Of a stretch of DNA of 64,000 bases, positions 35,001-44,505 are shown one piece after another (the first letter of the stretch is position 1; each line of letters starts with the position of its first letter). Under the pieces are notes generated by a model. The model saw nothing but the letters and a program-made list of their open reading frames with translations. It was not told the DNA's origin and searched no databases. The stretch is from assembly GCA_903840165.1 (NCBI GenBank), contig CAIMEY010000108.1, positions 1 to 64,000 on the forward strand, read 5' to 3'. The position numbers were made by a program, and so were the translations under genes. The DNA is from an uncultured Myxococcales bacterium (GTDB taxonomy: Bacteria; Myxococcota_A; UBA9042).

Positions 35001-38000
35001 ACTTTGTCCTGCCGCCTTCTCTGTCCGGCTCCAACGGCCTGCGCTTGGCCATTTGCCTGGACGGCACGAGCACGGCCAACACCAAGGGCTTCGGCGTCGA
35101 CAACGTCTGCGTAGTCAAGGGTCAGAAGCCGCTCCTCAACAAGTGCCCCACGGACCAAATCGTTCCCTACGGCGCCAAGAAGTACGTGCCGATCAAGGCG
35201 ACGGACCTCGATCCGGACGCTGTCTTGAGCTTTAGCCTAGTGACCGCTCCCTCCTTTGTTTCGCTGAGTTCGGCGCTGTACTACTGGCTGGACACCTCCT
35301 GGAACACCACGCTGACGATCAACCCGACGACCACCGATCAAGTCGGCACCTGGCCCGTAACGGTCAAGGTCTCGGACGGTTCGCTCTACAGCACCTGCAC
35401 CTTCAACATTACCGTCACTTACAAGGGTGGCTACTTGGTGTGGCGTCCGATCGAAGTGCCCGCCGCAGCCGGCAACGCGATCTTCCAGGGCATCAAGGCC
35501 CAGGGCAAGATCGTTCAGCACATCACCGACTTGAGCCTCTATCCCGACCTGACTGGCTTCAGTGGCGTCTTCGTGGCCTTGGGCGTTTACCCGAGCAACC
35601 ACGTGCTGCAGGAGCCGGAGGCGGCTGTCCTCAAGCTGTACCTCGCCCAAGCAGGCCGCGTCTACATGGAAGGTGGCGATACCTGGGTGTTTGATACGCA
35701 AACGACCCTGCATCCCTTGTTCAAGGAATCGCCTGGTGTCGACTCGCTGGACACCGGTATTAGCGGTCCCTTGGCCGCCATGGCGTCGCCCTACATCGAC
35801 ATCTATCAGAACCCTGTGAAAGATTACCTGTTTGCCTACGACCAAAGCCCGGACTGGAACAACGTCAATGACACGATGTATGGCAACCTGGCTTCGGCCC
35901 GCACACGTAACATCTTGGCCAACAACAGCAATGCTGACCAAGTCGTGCAGGTCGCCCACGATGACGATTCCAACTATCGAACCGTCGCTTCGTCGATCCT
36001 CGTCGGCGGTGTGCAACCAGGCCCGGACACTTCCAATGACATGGTGTCGCGCGTCCTGAACTTCTTCGACAACGGCTTTGTCGAGTGCAAAGGCGCTTCG
36101 GATTGCGACGATAACAACAGTTGCACCAATGATCTTTGCTCCACAGGCATCTGCAGCCACCCGTCGGTCTGCTCGTGCACCGCCAATGCGTCGCTGACGT
36201 GCGGTGGTTCGCTCTCCGTGGTCAGCAATGGTTCCGGTTCGACCACCAGTGTCAGTGCCTACAGCTGTGATCCGAATAATGTCTATGCCGGCAAGGAGAT
36301 GACGACCAAGTTCTCGCCCTCGTCCTCGGCCCCAGTGACCATGACGGTTTCCAACCTGACCAATCCCAAGGTGCGCTGGTTTGTGCTCAAGGCTGCTGGT
36401 TCCGAATGCGATCCCTCTGCTTGCATCGCCACTGGCGACGGTTCGCAGCCGATCAAGTTCCCAGGAGCCCAGGGCGCCACCTACTACATCGTGCTGGATA
36501 CCCCGACTGGCGAAGTAGGCCAGGCGGACATCAAGTTCTCCTGCGGCGCGCCCGAGAACTGCAGCAACGGCCTGGACGACAACGGCAACGGCCTCATCGA
36601 CTGCGCCGACCTCGACTCGTGCTGTGGCGACGCAGCTTGCGGCGAAATCTGCGACGGCGTCGACAACAACTGCGACGGCAAGGTCGACGAAAACTGCAAC
36701 AAGGACAACGACGGCTACTGCGACGCGCAACTCACCGTCATCGGCACGCCCCCGGTTTGCCCCAAGGGTACCGGCGACTGCAACGACAACCAGGCCACCG
36801 TCAATCCCGGCATGCCCGAAATCTGCGCCAACGGCAAAGACGACAACTGCAACGGCGTGCAGGACGAAGAGGGCTCGGTCGGGTGCGTCAACTACTGGGT
36901 GGACGGCGACGGTGACGGCTTTGGCGGCGGTTCGTCCAAGTGCCTTTGCTCGGCGAGCGCCACCTACACCGTCAAGAAGGGCGGCGATTGCGACGACACC
37001 AACGTCAAGGTCAACCCGGCGGCGATTGAAATCTGCGGCAACAACATCGACGACGACTGCTCGGGCACGCAAAACGACATCAATGCCCAGGGTTGCTCGG
37101 ACTTCTACACCGATGTGGACGTCGACCAGTGGGGCGTACTGCCCAAGAAGTGCTTGTGCTTTGGCGCGGGTCAAACTACTGCGACCAAGCCCGGCGACTG
37201 CAACGACACCAACGCGGCGATCAATCCCGACCAGGCCGAGTCTTGCAACAACTTCGACGACAACTGCAACAGCTTGATCGACGAAGGATGCGACGATGAC
37301 GGTGACGGCTACTGCGATGCTTCGATGGGCTATTCTTCCGTTGGCGGCACGACCAAGAAGTGCGCAACGGGCACCGAAGGCACCTCGCTGACCATCACGT
37401 GCGTTGCTGGGTCGACCATCACCAACGTCGATTTCGCCTCCTACGGCAATCCGGTGGGTTCCTGCGGTTCCTATGCGGCGGGCACATGCAACTCGCCCAC
37501 ATCGCTGCAGGTCCTCAAGAACCTCTGCGTTGGCAAGGCCACGTGCACCGTCGGCGTCAACAACACCATCTTCGGCGATGCCTGCTTTGGCACGCCCAAG
37601 ACCCTTGACGTTCAAGTGACTTGCACCTCCAAGACCGGTACGCCTCCGGACATCTGCCCCAAGGGCCCGGGCGACACCGTCGACACCGATCCGAGCATCA
37701 ATCCGGGCGGCAAGGAAATCTGCGACGGAATGGACAACAATTCCGACGGCTTGATCGATGAAGGCTGTGACGACGACGGCGACGGCTACTGCGATGCCGC
37801 CATGATCACCATCGGCGCTCCCGCCGTTTGCCCCAAGACCACGGCGAAGAACGGCTTTGGCGACGACTGCGACGACACCAAGGTCAAGGTCAACCCAGCC
37901 GCCAACGAGGATTGCTCGACCGCATACGACGACAACTGCAACGGTTTGACCAATGAAATCAATGGGGCACCAAATCCCGTCGACAATTGCACCATCTACT

Positions 38001-41000
38001 TCAGCGACAGCGATTCAGACGGTTACGGCGTCAAGGATTTCAAGTGCATGTGCGCCCCGGTCGGCCTCTTCAAGGCAAAGAAGACGGCGGACTGCAATGA
38101 CGCCAACGCGTCGATCAATCCGGGTGCCGTTGATATCTGCAATGGTATCGACGACAACTGCGACGGCAAGACCGACGAAGGGTGTGACGACGACGGCGAC
38201 GGCTACTGCGACGCCAGCCTGCCCGCACCGATTGGCAACATCGCGGCCTGCCCGCAGGGTGGCGGCGACTGCGACGACACCAACAAGAACATCAACCCCG
38301 GCAAGATCGAAATCTGCAACAACGGCGTGGACGACAACTGCAACGGCACCCAGAACGATGCGGGCGCTATCAACTGCAGCACCTTCTACTCCGATGTGGA
38401 TACGGACAGTTACGGCAGCAACACGTCCAAGTGCCTGTGCAACGCGGCAGGTACCTTTACTGCGACCAACAACCTGGATTGCAACGACAACGACGCGACC
38501 ATCAACCCGCAGGGAACGGAAATCTGCGACGGCGTCGATGACAACTGCGACGGCACCATCGACGAAGGCTGCGACGACGACAAGGACGGTTACTGCGACA
38601 TCAATATGCAGATGACCAGCAACGCTTTGTGCGCCAACTCGGTCAAGCCCGCAGCGGGCAAGGCCAAGGCCGGCGACGACTGCAATGACACCGACAAGAC
38701 GATCCATCCGTCCTCCGGCGAGCTGTGCGACAACGTCGACCAGGACTGCAACGGCGTCACTGACGAAGGGTGCGACGATGACAAGGACGGCTACTGCGAT
38801 GCGACGATGGTCGTCTCGACGCCGCTACCGACCGTCTGCCCCAAGGGTCCCGGCGATTGCGACGACTACAACAGCGACCAGAACCCAGGCGCGCCCGAAG
38901 TCTGCGGCAACGGCATCGACGACAACTGCAACGGCTCACAAAACGATGTGAACGCGGTGAACTGCACCAAGTTCTACTTCGACGGCGACGCCGACACGTA
39001 TGGCCTCAACATCGCCCAGTGCCTGTGCGTTCCCGCCGGTTCGTACACGGCGACGCTCAACAACGACTGCAATGACTCGGTCGCCAGCATTCACCCGGGA
39101 GCGCCGGAAATGTGCTCGACCGCGGCGGACGACAACTGCAACGGCGACACCAATGATCCCGGTGCGGTTGGCTGCAAGGTCTACTTCTTTGACAGTGATC
39201 AGGACGGCTTTGGTCTGACTGGCTTGTCGCAGTGCCTGTGCATCGGTGCCAACAACTTCACGGCATCGGTGGGCACGGATTGCAACGACACCTCCGCGGC
39301 TGTCAATCCAGGCAAGCCGGAACTCTGCGACAACATTGACAACAATTGCGACAGCAAGGTCGATGAAGGCTGCGACGACGACGGCGACAAGTACTGCGAT
39401 TCGACGATGACGACCGTCGGCCTGCCCAATGTCTGCCCCTACGGCGCCGGCGACTGCAACGACAACAATGCCAATGCAAATCCAGGCTTTGTTGAACAGT
39501 GCGACAACATCGACAACAACTGCAACGCGCAGACCGATGAAGGTTGCAATGCGGATGGCGACGGCTACTGCACCACGGCGATGAAAGTCATCGGTTTCCC
39601 GACCATCTGCAACAAGGGAACCGGCGACTGCAACGACGCCAACAACTTGGTCAACCCAGGCGTTAACGAGAACTGCGCCACGCCGGTGGACGACAACTGC
39701 AATGGAGACACCAATGACGTTGGTGCAACGGGCTGCTTGGCCTTTGGCGTCGACCTAGATGGCGACACCTACTCGGACAAGAACCTGGCTACCAAGTGCA
39801 TGTGCAAGGCGGCTGGCAACTACACCGGCACCAAGGCTGGCGACTGCCAGGACCAAAACAACTTGGTGAACCCGGGCATGCCCGAGCTCTGCGACGGCAT
39901 CGACAACAACTGCGACGGCGCGATCGATGAGAAGTGCGACGCGGACGGCGACGGTTACTGCAGCGCCTTGCTGGTCACGGTCGGCAAGCCCGCGGCATGC
40001 CCCAAGGGCGGCGGCGACTGCGATGACACCAAGGCGAGCATCAACCCCGGCGCGGCGGAACTGTGCTCGACAGCGGTCGATGACAACTGCAACGGCAGCA
40101 CCAACGACCAAAATGCCACTGGTTGCACCAACTTCTACATGGACGGCGACAGTGACGGTTGGGCGGTCAACGCCTCGCAATGCCTGTGCGTTCCCTCCGG
40201 CGGCTGGAAGGCGCTGGTGGCCAAGGTCGGCGACTGCGATGACACCATCGCCGCGGTCAACCCGTCGGCCACTGAAATCTGCGGCAACGGCGTCGACGAC
40301 AACTGCAACGGTACGCAAAACGACGTCGGCGCCAGCGGTTGCGTCAACTTCTATGCCGACGGCGACACCGATGGCTATGGCATTGGTGCGGGCAGTTGCC
40401 AGTGCTTTGCCCAGGGTGTCTACATCACGCCGCTCAACGGCGACTGCGATGACACCAATAAGTTGATGAATCCAGGCCTTAGCGAGCAATGCGACGGCTT
40501 TGACAACAACTGCAACTTGACCACGGACGAAGGCTGCGATGACGACGGCGACAAGTGGTGCGACGTCAACATGGTGGTGATCGGTAAGCCGCCAGTCTGC
40601 TCCTTGGGCTCCGGCGACTGCAACGACACGGTGGCCAGCATCAACCCCGCGGGCGTGGAAATCTGTGACAACATTGACCAAAACTGCGATGGCACCACGG
40701 ACAATGGCTGCGACGACGACAAGGACGCGTACTGCGACAAGTCCATGACGGTGGTCGGCACGCCCGTGATCTGCACCAAGGGCGGCAACGACTGCGACGA
40801 CGGCAACGCCATGATTAACCCTGGCAAGACAGAGATTTGCGACGACTTGGACAACAACTGCAACGGCGTGACCGATGAGTTGTGCGACCAAGACGGCGAC
40901 AAGTTCTGCGACCTGGCCAAGACCGTCATCGGGACGCCGAAGGCCTGCATCTTGGGTGGTGGCGACTGCAACGACCTCAACGCCGCGGTGAATCCCAATG

Positions 41001-43528
41001 CAACGGAAATCTGCAACAACATCGATGACAACTGCGCAGGCGGCACCGATGAAGTTTGCAAGGATACCGACGGCGACGGCTACTGCGTCGGTGCCGTTGC
41101 GGTCAGCGCCGGCTGCCCCAAGGGCGGTAATGACTGCGACGACACCAACAAGAACATCAACCCGGGCATGACCGAGACGTGCGCCACGCAGTTCGACGAC
41201 AACTGCGATGGCATCGCCAACAAGGTCAACGCCACGGCTTGCAAGAACTTCTACACCGACGTCGACGCCGACGGTTACGGCACCGGCGCGGCTGTTTGCC
41301 AATGCTTGCAAGTGGGCACGTTGTCTGCACTGGTCAATGGCGACTGCAACGACTCGGTCTTCACCATCAACCCCAATGCCACGGAAATCTGCGACGGCAT
41401 TGACAACAACTGCAACGGTTCAACCGATGAAGGGTGCGACGACGACGCGGATCAGTATTGCGATAGCTCCATGCTCATCGCCAGCACGGCGACGTGCACC
41501 AAGTCTGTCAAACCCGCGGTGGGCAAGACGATTCCTGGCGATGACTGCAATGACGCCGTGGCCTCGGCCAATCCGGGCGGCACGGAAATCTGCGACGGCG
41601 TCGACAACAACTGCAACAGCCTCATTGACGAAGGTTGCGACGACGACCATGACTTGTACTGCGACTCGGCGATGACGGTCGTTGGCACGCCGGCGGTCTG
41701 CCCCAGTGGTAAGAACGACTGCGATGACAACAACAAGGCAGTCAATCCGGGTGCTGTCGAGAACTGCAGCACGCCGTACGACGACAACTGTGACGGCTCG
41801 CTGAATGCGCTCAACGCTGTGGGATGTAAGGTATTCTATACCGACGCGGACGGCGACGGCTACGGCGTTTCGCCAACGGCTTGCTACTGCGTGGCCACGG
41901 CGCCTTACACGGCCACGGTTGGCGGTGACTGCGATGACACCAAGAACACCGTCTACCCGGCCGCCGCGGCTGAGATTTGCGATGCCTTGGACAACGACTG
42001 CAACGGCGTCACCGATGAAGGCTGCGACGCGGACGGCGATGGCTACTGCGACGCCACCAAGACGGTCACCAAGACCAATGCGTGCCCCAAGACCACCATC
42101 ACGGGTGGCAAGGGCGATGACTGCGCGCCGTTTGACAAACTGGTCAACCCAGGAGCCATTGAAATCTGCGACGATCAGGACAACAACTGCAACGCCCAGG
42201 TGGATGAGCTCTGCGACAAGGACGGCGATAAGTACTGCGATTCGACAAAGCAAATCGTCGGTACACCGGCCATCTGCACCAAGGGCGGCGGCGACTGCAA
42301 CGACAGCGATGCAACCGTCAACTTGGGCGCCACTGAGGTCTGCAACGGCAAAGACGACAACTGCAACAAGATTGTCGATGAGGCTGGCGCAACGGGCTGC
42401 ACCACGTGGTACTACGACGGCGACCAAGACGGCGTTGGCGTGGCTTCTTCGCAGTGCCTGTGCGGCGCGACGGGCCTGTACAGCTCCAAGACCAACAATG
42501 ATTGCAACGACAACTGCCCGACCTGCGCACCCGGCAAGCCCGAGGTCTGCGACGGCAGCGACAACAACTGCAACGGCCAGGTCGATGAAGGGTGCAATCC
42601 CGACGGCGACGGCTACTGCACGGCCCTGATGACGACGGTCGGCACGCCGCCCGTCTGCAGCAAGGGTGGCGGCGACTGCAATGAGTCGAGCGCCTCGATC
42701 AACCCGGGTGCGACGGAATTGTGCAACAATGTCGACGACAACTGCAACAGCGTCATCGATGAAGGGGCCGGCAGTGCCTGCGTGGCGCCCAACGCCAACA
42801 TGATTTGCCAGGCCGGTGCGTGCGCGATTGGTAGTTGCCAAGCTGGGTTCTACAATCTCAACGGCAGCTTGTCGGACGGGTGCGAGTGCAATGGTTCGGA
42901 CCCCTATGAACCCAACAACACCTGTGGTGCTGCCTACGTGATTGACGCCAACTTGCAGGACAACAACGCCAAGGACCTCATTGCCGCGCGCATCGTCGAT
43001 GCGACAGATGACGATTGGTTCGCATTCTATGGGGCTGACACCAGCGACAGTGGCTACGGTGCGTGCGACAAGTACAACGTTCGCGCGGTGTTTACGGCCA
43101 ATCCAGGCGGTCTGGCCTTCGACATCAGCCGCGGTGGCTGCCCCAACGGTGCCAACAACGTCTGCTGCGGTCAGACGGACTTCAACTGGTTCACCAACTA
43201 CAAGAGCAACTCCTCCGGCCAGCCGAGCGCAGCGTGGTCGGAATACGGCGAATGCCCCTGCCAGACCAATCTGGCCTTTGACCAGTCCAATAGCGGCTGG
43301 AGCATTCCGCCGGGCTATCCGGGCGGTGGCGGACCGTACTGCATGAACTACAACAGCGGTTACGTCTGCATTCCCACAGGCTATTACATGACCTACTGCC
43401 AGGACGACTCGGCGTGGTACTATATGCGGGTGTACAAGGCCTCGGGCGCGGCGTCGTGCTCGTCGTATAAGATCGAAGTGTCCAACGGCGTCTATGGCCA
43501 GCCGGGCACGGGCAACGGACAGCACTAA
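32012..43528 (+). CDS. Giant MopE-type repeat lipoprotein with Cys-rich, GATase-like and SUEL-lectin modules
   Basis: A 3838-residue lipoprotein. ATG 32012 has a near-perfect AGGAGG at 32000-32005; the signal peptide ends in 'CMWAC' (Cys25 probably lipidated). Order: Cys-rich repeats with core CDDxxxCTxDxC (~190-877, 17 copies); a jelly-roll-like domain (~877-1040); an Ig/cadherin-like domain (~1040-1137); a flavodoxin/GATase-like domain (~1138-1353); a beta domain (~1390-1512). Then come about 31 MopE-type 'metal-binding' repeats (~1517-3590, core EICDGxDNNCDGxxDEGC), interrupted by a SUEL-type lectin domain (~1787-1875). A PPC-like end (~3627-3838) follows. In Methylococcus, MopE binds copper at the surface; Asp/Asn-rich loops here suggest calcium or another metal. 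It lies between two tRNA genes. Confidence 0.9.
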   Translation: MRNQPSKRALQRVALFAAAACMWACSEPPPNAKGGQGTADQASLADFASGVDAEFGVETFALSSPTLVVLAPIQNFAIATDFTVVAPITVNVCMTTSNVNIGTNPDQSKIICYLDGDNPLITQTLVGANDPSGCLAGSYKVVFSMDQKLGMHAVECHLADQAGQLLTDLTAHDTKHFYITQTALSTDPANKCTKSADCDDGNACSQEMCSGINGFQCVFSFIPGCCNSTKDCATGAGETCITPNSATAKCSACTADSDCLDSDPCTTDKCDLSGAKGVCTNVKADPQCCSQPGDLCDDGKACTVDSCDMAGPGPLHTCKHVLPLGACCQASDCTGADVCQVASCIDLECRYQKDNFKPDCCSDAVNVKCDDKNPCTVDACDIAQSNWKQCSHTQDPSKPKCCDILNFGTQCNDGNACTQDTCVNYQCISTQVSDCCKADLDCDDYNLCTADSCYLPNGSTAGNCKHNKTAECCVSPADCDDGLFCTAESCNLLNNTCKHTKTDPSCCDTNAECDDSDPCSADACLNHYCVHGIDSNKPNCCSSKTLCNDQNPCTVDTCDLSSNTCAFTSTGDPSCCKTQADCADTDCTTLDYCDATNVCKHKPYPDACSLNIDCDDGSPCTTDTCDKSSGCGACKHVQDPTCCLTNAECDDSLPKGATPANPNAACTLDKCVAGACTHAPQANCCLDDTDALKSCDDKDGCTIEYCVNNQCRHTLPKNGCCASSGDCDDNDKCTADSCGSVDPATKMGSCVHGQIAGCTCTPTGVFNGTECNDNNSCTTDACVNGVCSHAQVANCCLDKYDCNDGNACTADYCIQNDCTHYSSVGGSNICCSIATQDVDCAYLNSACAKGVCSDQADGSKKCVASKIPVCTVNIGYCQDFASSPDLATMGWNPADVKASAASHWVTSTAGALGPDQYAHFNWAPVAVGYQTCLASPIIQAAGAQTITMQFDREFLWNVGSTNFKVLGSLDGAAADWTTAPAVHAEILNADANAATVDFVLPPSLSGSNGLRLAICLDGTSTANTKGFGVDNVCVVKGQKPLLNKCPTDQIVPYGAKKYVPIKATDLDPDAVLSFSLVTAPSFVSLSSALYYWLDTSWNTTLTINPTTTDQVGTWPVTVKVSDGSLYSTCTFNITVTYKGGYLVWRPIEVPAAAGNAIFQGIKAQGKIVQHITDLSLYPDLTGFSGVFVALGVYPSNHVLQEPEAAVLKLYLAQAGRVYMEGGDTWVFDTQTTLHPLFKESPGVDSLDTGISGPLAAMASPYIDIYQNPVKDYLFAYDQSPDWNNVNDTMYGNLASARTRNILANNSNADQVVQVAHDDDSNYRTVASSILVGGVQPGPDTSNDMVSRVLNFFDNGFVECKGASDCDDNNSCTNDLCSTGICSHPSVCSCTANASLTCGGSLSVVSNGSGSTTSVSAYSCDPNNVYAGKEMTTKFSPSSSAPVTMTVSNLTNPKVRWFVLKAAGSECDPSACIATGDGSQPIKFPGAQGATYYIVLDTPTGEVGQADIKFSCGAPENCSNGLDDNGNGLIDCADLDSCCGDAACGEICDGVDNNCDGKVDENCNKDNDGYCDAQLTVIGTPPVCPKGTGDCNDNQATVNPGMPEICANGKDDNCNGVQDEEGSVGCVNYWVDGDGDGFGGGSSKCLCSASATYTVKKGGDCDDTNVKVNPAAIEICGNNIDDDCSGTQNDINAQGCSDFYTDVDVDQWGVLPKKCLCFGAGQTTATKPGDCNDTNAAINPDQAESCNNFDDNCNSLIDEGCDDDGDGYCDASMGYSSVGGTTKKCATGTEGTSLTITCVAGSTITNVDFASYGNPVGSCGSYAAGTCNSPTSLQVLKNLCVGKATCTVGVNNTIFGDACFGTPKTLDVQVTCTSKTGTPPDICPKGPGDTVDTDPSINPGGKEICDGMDNNSDGLIDEGCDDDGDGYCDAAMITIGAPAVCPKTTAKNGFGDDCDDTKVKVNPAANEDCSTAYDDNCNGLTNEINGAPNPVDNCTIYFSDSDSDGYGVKDFKCMCAPVGLFKAKKTADCNDANASINPGAVDICNGIDDNCDGKTDEGCDDDGDGYCDASLPAPIGNIAACPQGGGDCDDTNKNINPGKIEICNNGVDDNCNGTQNDAGAINCSTFYSDVDTDSYGSNTSKCLCNAAGTFTATNNLDCNDNDATINPQGTEICDGVDDNCDGTIDEGCDDDKDGYCDINMQMTSNALCANSVKPAAGKAKAGDDCNDTDKTIHPSSGELCDNVDQDCNGVTDEGCDDDKDGYCDATMVVSTPLPTVCPKGPGDCDDYNSDQNPGAPEVCGNGIDDNCNGSQNDVNAVNCTKFYFDGDADTYGLNIAQCLCVPAGSYTATLNNDCNDSVASIHPGAPEMCSTAADDNCNGDTNDPGAVGCKVYFFDSDQDGFGLTGLSQCLCIGANNFTASVGTDCNDTSAAVNPGKPELCDNIDNNCDSKVDEGCDDDGDKYCDSTMTTVGLPNVCPYGAGDCNDNNANANPGFVEQCDNIDNNCNAQTDEGCNADGDGYCTTAMKVIGFPTICNKGTGDCNDANNLVNPGVNENCATPVDDNCNGDTNDVGATGCLAFGVDLDGDTYSDKNLATKCMCKAAGNYTGTKAGDCQDQNNLVNPGMPELCDGIDNNCDGAIDEKCDADGDGYCSALLVTVGKPAACPKGGGDCDDTKASINPGAAELCSTAVDDNCNGSTNDQNATGCTNFYMDGDSDGWAVNASQCLCVPSGGWKALVAKVGDCDDTIAAVNPSATEICGNGVDDNCNGTQNDVGASGCVNFYADGDTDGYGIGAGSCQCFAQGVYITPLNGDCDDTNKLMNPGLSEQCDGFDNNCNLTTDEGCDDDGDKWCDVNMVVIGKPPVCSLGSGDCNDTVASINPAGVEICDNIDQNCDGTTDNGCDDDKDAYCDKSMTVVGTPVICTKGGNDCDDGNAMINPGKTEICDDLDNNCNGVTDELCDQDGDKFCDLAKTVIGTPKACILGGGDCNDLNAAVNPNATEICNNIDDNCAGGTDEVCKDTDGDGYCVGAVAVSAGCPKGGNDCDDTNKNINPGMTETCATQFDDNCDGIANKVNATACKNFYTDVDADGYGTGAAVCQCLQVGTLSALVNGDCNDSVFTINPNATEICDGIDNNCNGSTDEGCDDDADQYCDSSMLIASTATCTKSVKPAVGKTIPGDDCNDAVASANPGGTEICDGVDNNCNSLIDEGCDDDHDLYCDSAMTVVGTPAVCPSGKNDCDDNNKAVNPGAVENCSTPYDDNCDGSLNALNAVGCKVFYTDADGDGYGVSPTACYCVATAPYTATVGGDCDDTKNTVYPAAAAEICDALDNDCNGVTDEGCDADGDGYCDATKTVTKTNACPKTTITGGKGDDCAPFDKLVNPGAIEICDDQDNNCNAQVDELCDKDGDKYCDSTKQIVGTPAICTKGGGDCNDSDATVNLGATEVCNGKDDNCNKIVDEAGATGCTTWYYDGDQDGVGVASSQCLCGATGLYSSKTNNDCNDNCPTCAPGKPEVCDGSDNNCNGQVDEGCNPDGDGYCTALMTTVGTPPVCSKGGGDCNESSASINPGATELCNNVDDNCNSVIDEGAGSACVAPNANMICQAGACAIGSCQAGFYNLNGSLSDGCECNGSDPYEPNNTCGAAYVIDANLQDNNAKDLIAARIVDATDDDWFAFYGADTSDSGYGACDKYNVRAVFTANPGGLAFDISRGGCPNGANNVCCGQTDFNWFTNYKSNSSGQPSAAWSEYGECPCQTNLAFDQSNSGWSIPPGYPGGGGPYCMNYNSGYVCIPTGYYMTYCQDDSAWYYMRVYKASGAASCSSYKIEVSNGVYGQPGTGNGQH
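36560..42780 (+). repeat. Coding array of ~31 MopE-type repeats in two alternating classes
   Basis: The average period is about 200 bases (~67 residues). Class A: EICDGxDNNCDGxxDEGCDDDGDGYCD, then a short 'GTPxxCPKGxGDC' segment. Class B: ExCxxxxDDNCNGxxND, then 'CxxFYxDxDxDxYG', 'CLC' and 'GDCDD'. The two classes often follow one another. The array is protein-coding throughout and is interrupted once by the lectin module. Confidence 0.85.
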
Positions 43529-43655
43529 GAGGGTGCAAGCGGTTGACAGGGCCCGTGATCCTCCGGCCCTAGACCAAAGACAGCGCAGCGACCTGCCTGG
43601 AAAGTGCCCGCAGAGACTCGTTTTTCTGCCCACCTTCGCCAGGCCGCTGCGCAAA

Positions 43656-43740
43656 GCCGGGCTGGCGGAATGGTAGACGCAGGGGACTTAAAATCCCTTG
43701 GGACGTGAGTCCCGTTCGGGTTCAAGTCCCGAGCCCGGCA
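43656..43740 (+). tRNA. tRNA-Leu (UAA anticodon)
   Basis: Class II tRNA of 85 bases with a long variable arm. Acceptor GCCGGGC (43656-43662) pairs with GCCCGGC (43733-43739), discriminator A. The anticodon loop CTTAAAA carries TAA (43689-43691), decoding TTA/TTG. The variable arm stem is TGGGACGTGAGTCCCG and the T loop TTCAAGT. CCA is not encoded. No terminator with a T tract was recognised downstream. Confidence 0.97.
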
Positions 43741-44181
43741 CTGAACTACGAAAGACGTTGAGGATTAGGACTCGCGCTAGGGCACTGTCTACGGCTCAGG
43801 GGTGCGTGCTTGCGCAAGGCGTACCACGCAGGTCCAGCTGCCGCGGCCAAGCCACGCTGCCCAACCGACTTCAAGAACGAAAATCGTCCGGACTGCGGCT
43901 CTCGATCGAGCGCTCGGCAAGGCTGCGTGCGGGAATAGACCAATCGAATTGGGCCTATCCGCCTAGTTCCAGCGCGTCCAATGAGTCGTTGAGGCCGCAG
44001 GCTTGAGACCGACCAAGCGGCACGCGGCCCTCATCGAAAGCCTTCAGCTAGTTGAAAGGACAGGGTGTTATTGCCGGAGCTGGCGCGCTATTGAGCCAAC
44101 GTCCCAGGCCGTCTTGCCTCGGCAACCCGCGCCCGCGCCCCAATCTCGGCGCTGCGAAGCGGCAATTGCCCAAAGGCGCGT
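43741..44181. other. 441 bases between tRNA-Leu and the minus-strand cluster; nothing recognised
   Basis: Short open frames only, none with a ribosome site or recognisable product. It is the convergent downstream region of the tRNA and of the minus-strand TPR operon; no clear terminator is seen. Confidence 0.4.
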
Positions 44182-44484
44182 CTAGAACGGTCGCTTCAGC
44201 GCGCCCTTGACGATGCGATCGGTGAAGTTCTGCTTGAACTCAATGCCCGAATAGTTGAAGTTGCTGCGGGCAAGTACGTAGAACACTGAGGGTTTATAGA
44301 TCCGGCCTTCGATGCTGATTTCCCCGAGGCTTGTGCCGCCGCTGTCGGCGTCGTCGACGGAAATCTTGCCGGAGCCTTTGCCCTTGATCTTGCCCTGATT
44401 GGCCGGAGGAGGGCCTGCCCATGCCACAGCGCTCAGGCAGAGACCGGTAGCCACAAGCCACAAACTGAGTCGAAATGCACGCAT
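44182..44484 (-). CDS. Small secreted protein, cluster-terminal family (copy 3)
   Basis: A 100-residue protein with a signal peptide ('LSLWLVATGLCLSAVAWA'), a Gly/Lys-rich linker ('KIKGKGSGKISVDDADSG'), and the core I-E-G-x-I-x2-P-x7-R-x4-Y-x2-I. This core matches the two small plus-strand proteins at 11140-11406 and 11636-11923, though it is one residue shorter before the final aromatic. It follows the GltE-like gene by 21 bases and is therefore the last gene of the minus-strand operon, just as its relatives end the plus-strand cluster. Function is unknown; a small periplasmic partner of the TPR complex is a reasonable guess. The CglF size class is noted but not proven. Confidence 0.78.
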   Translation of the reverse strand: MRAFRLSLWLVATGLCLSAVAWAGPPPANQGKIKGKGSGKISVDDADSGGTSLGEISIEGRIYKPSVFYVLARSNFNYSGIEFKQNFTDRIVKGALKRPF

Positions 44485-44505
44485 ACGAACCTCGAGTGTT
44501 TGGGC

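Noticed and set aside
43543-43548. Promoter for tRNA-Leu at TTGACA
   Set aside because: The -35 hexamer is perfect but no acceptable -10 lies at 16-18 bases; kept out of the feature list.
35237-43654. Long minus-strand frames (up to 792 codons) opposite the giant MopE-like gene
   Set aside because: Products are Val/Ala/Asp-rich reflections of the GAC/TGC repeat codons; no stops arise because of codon bias. No start signals or domains.
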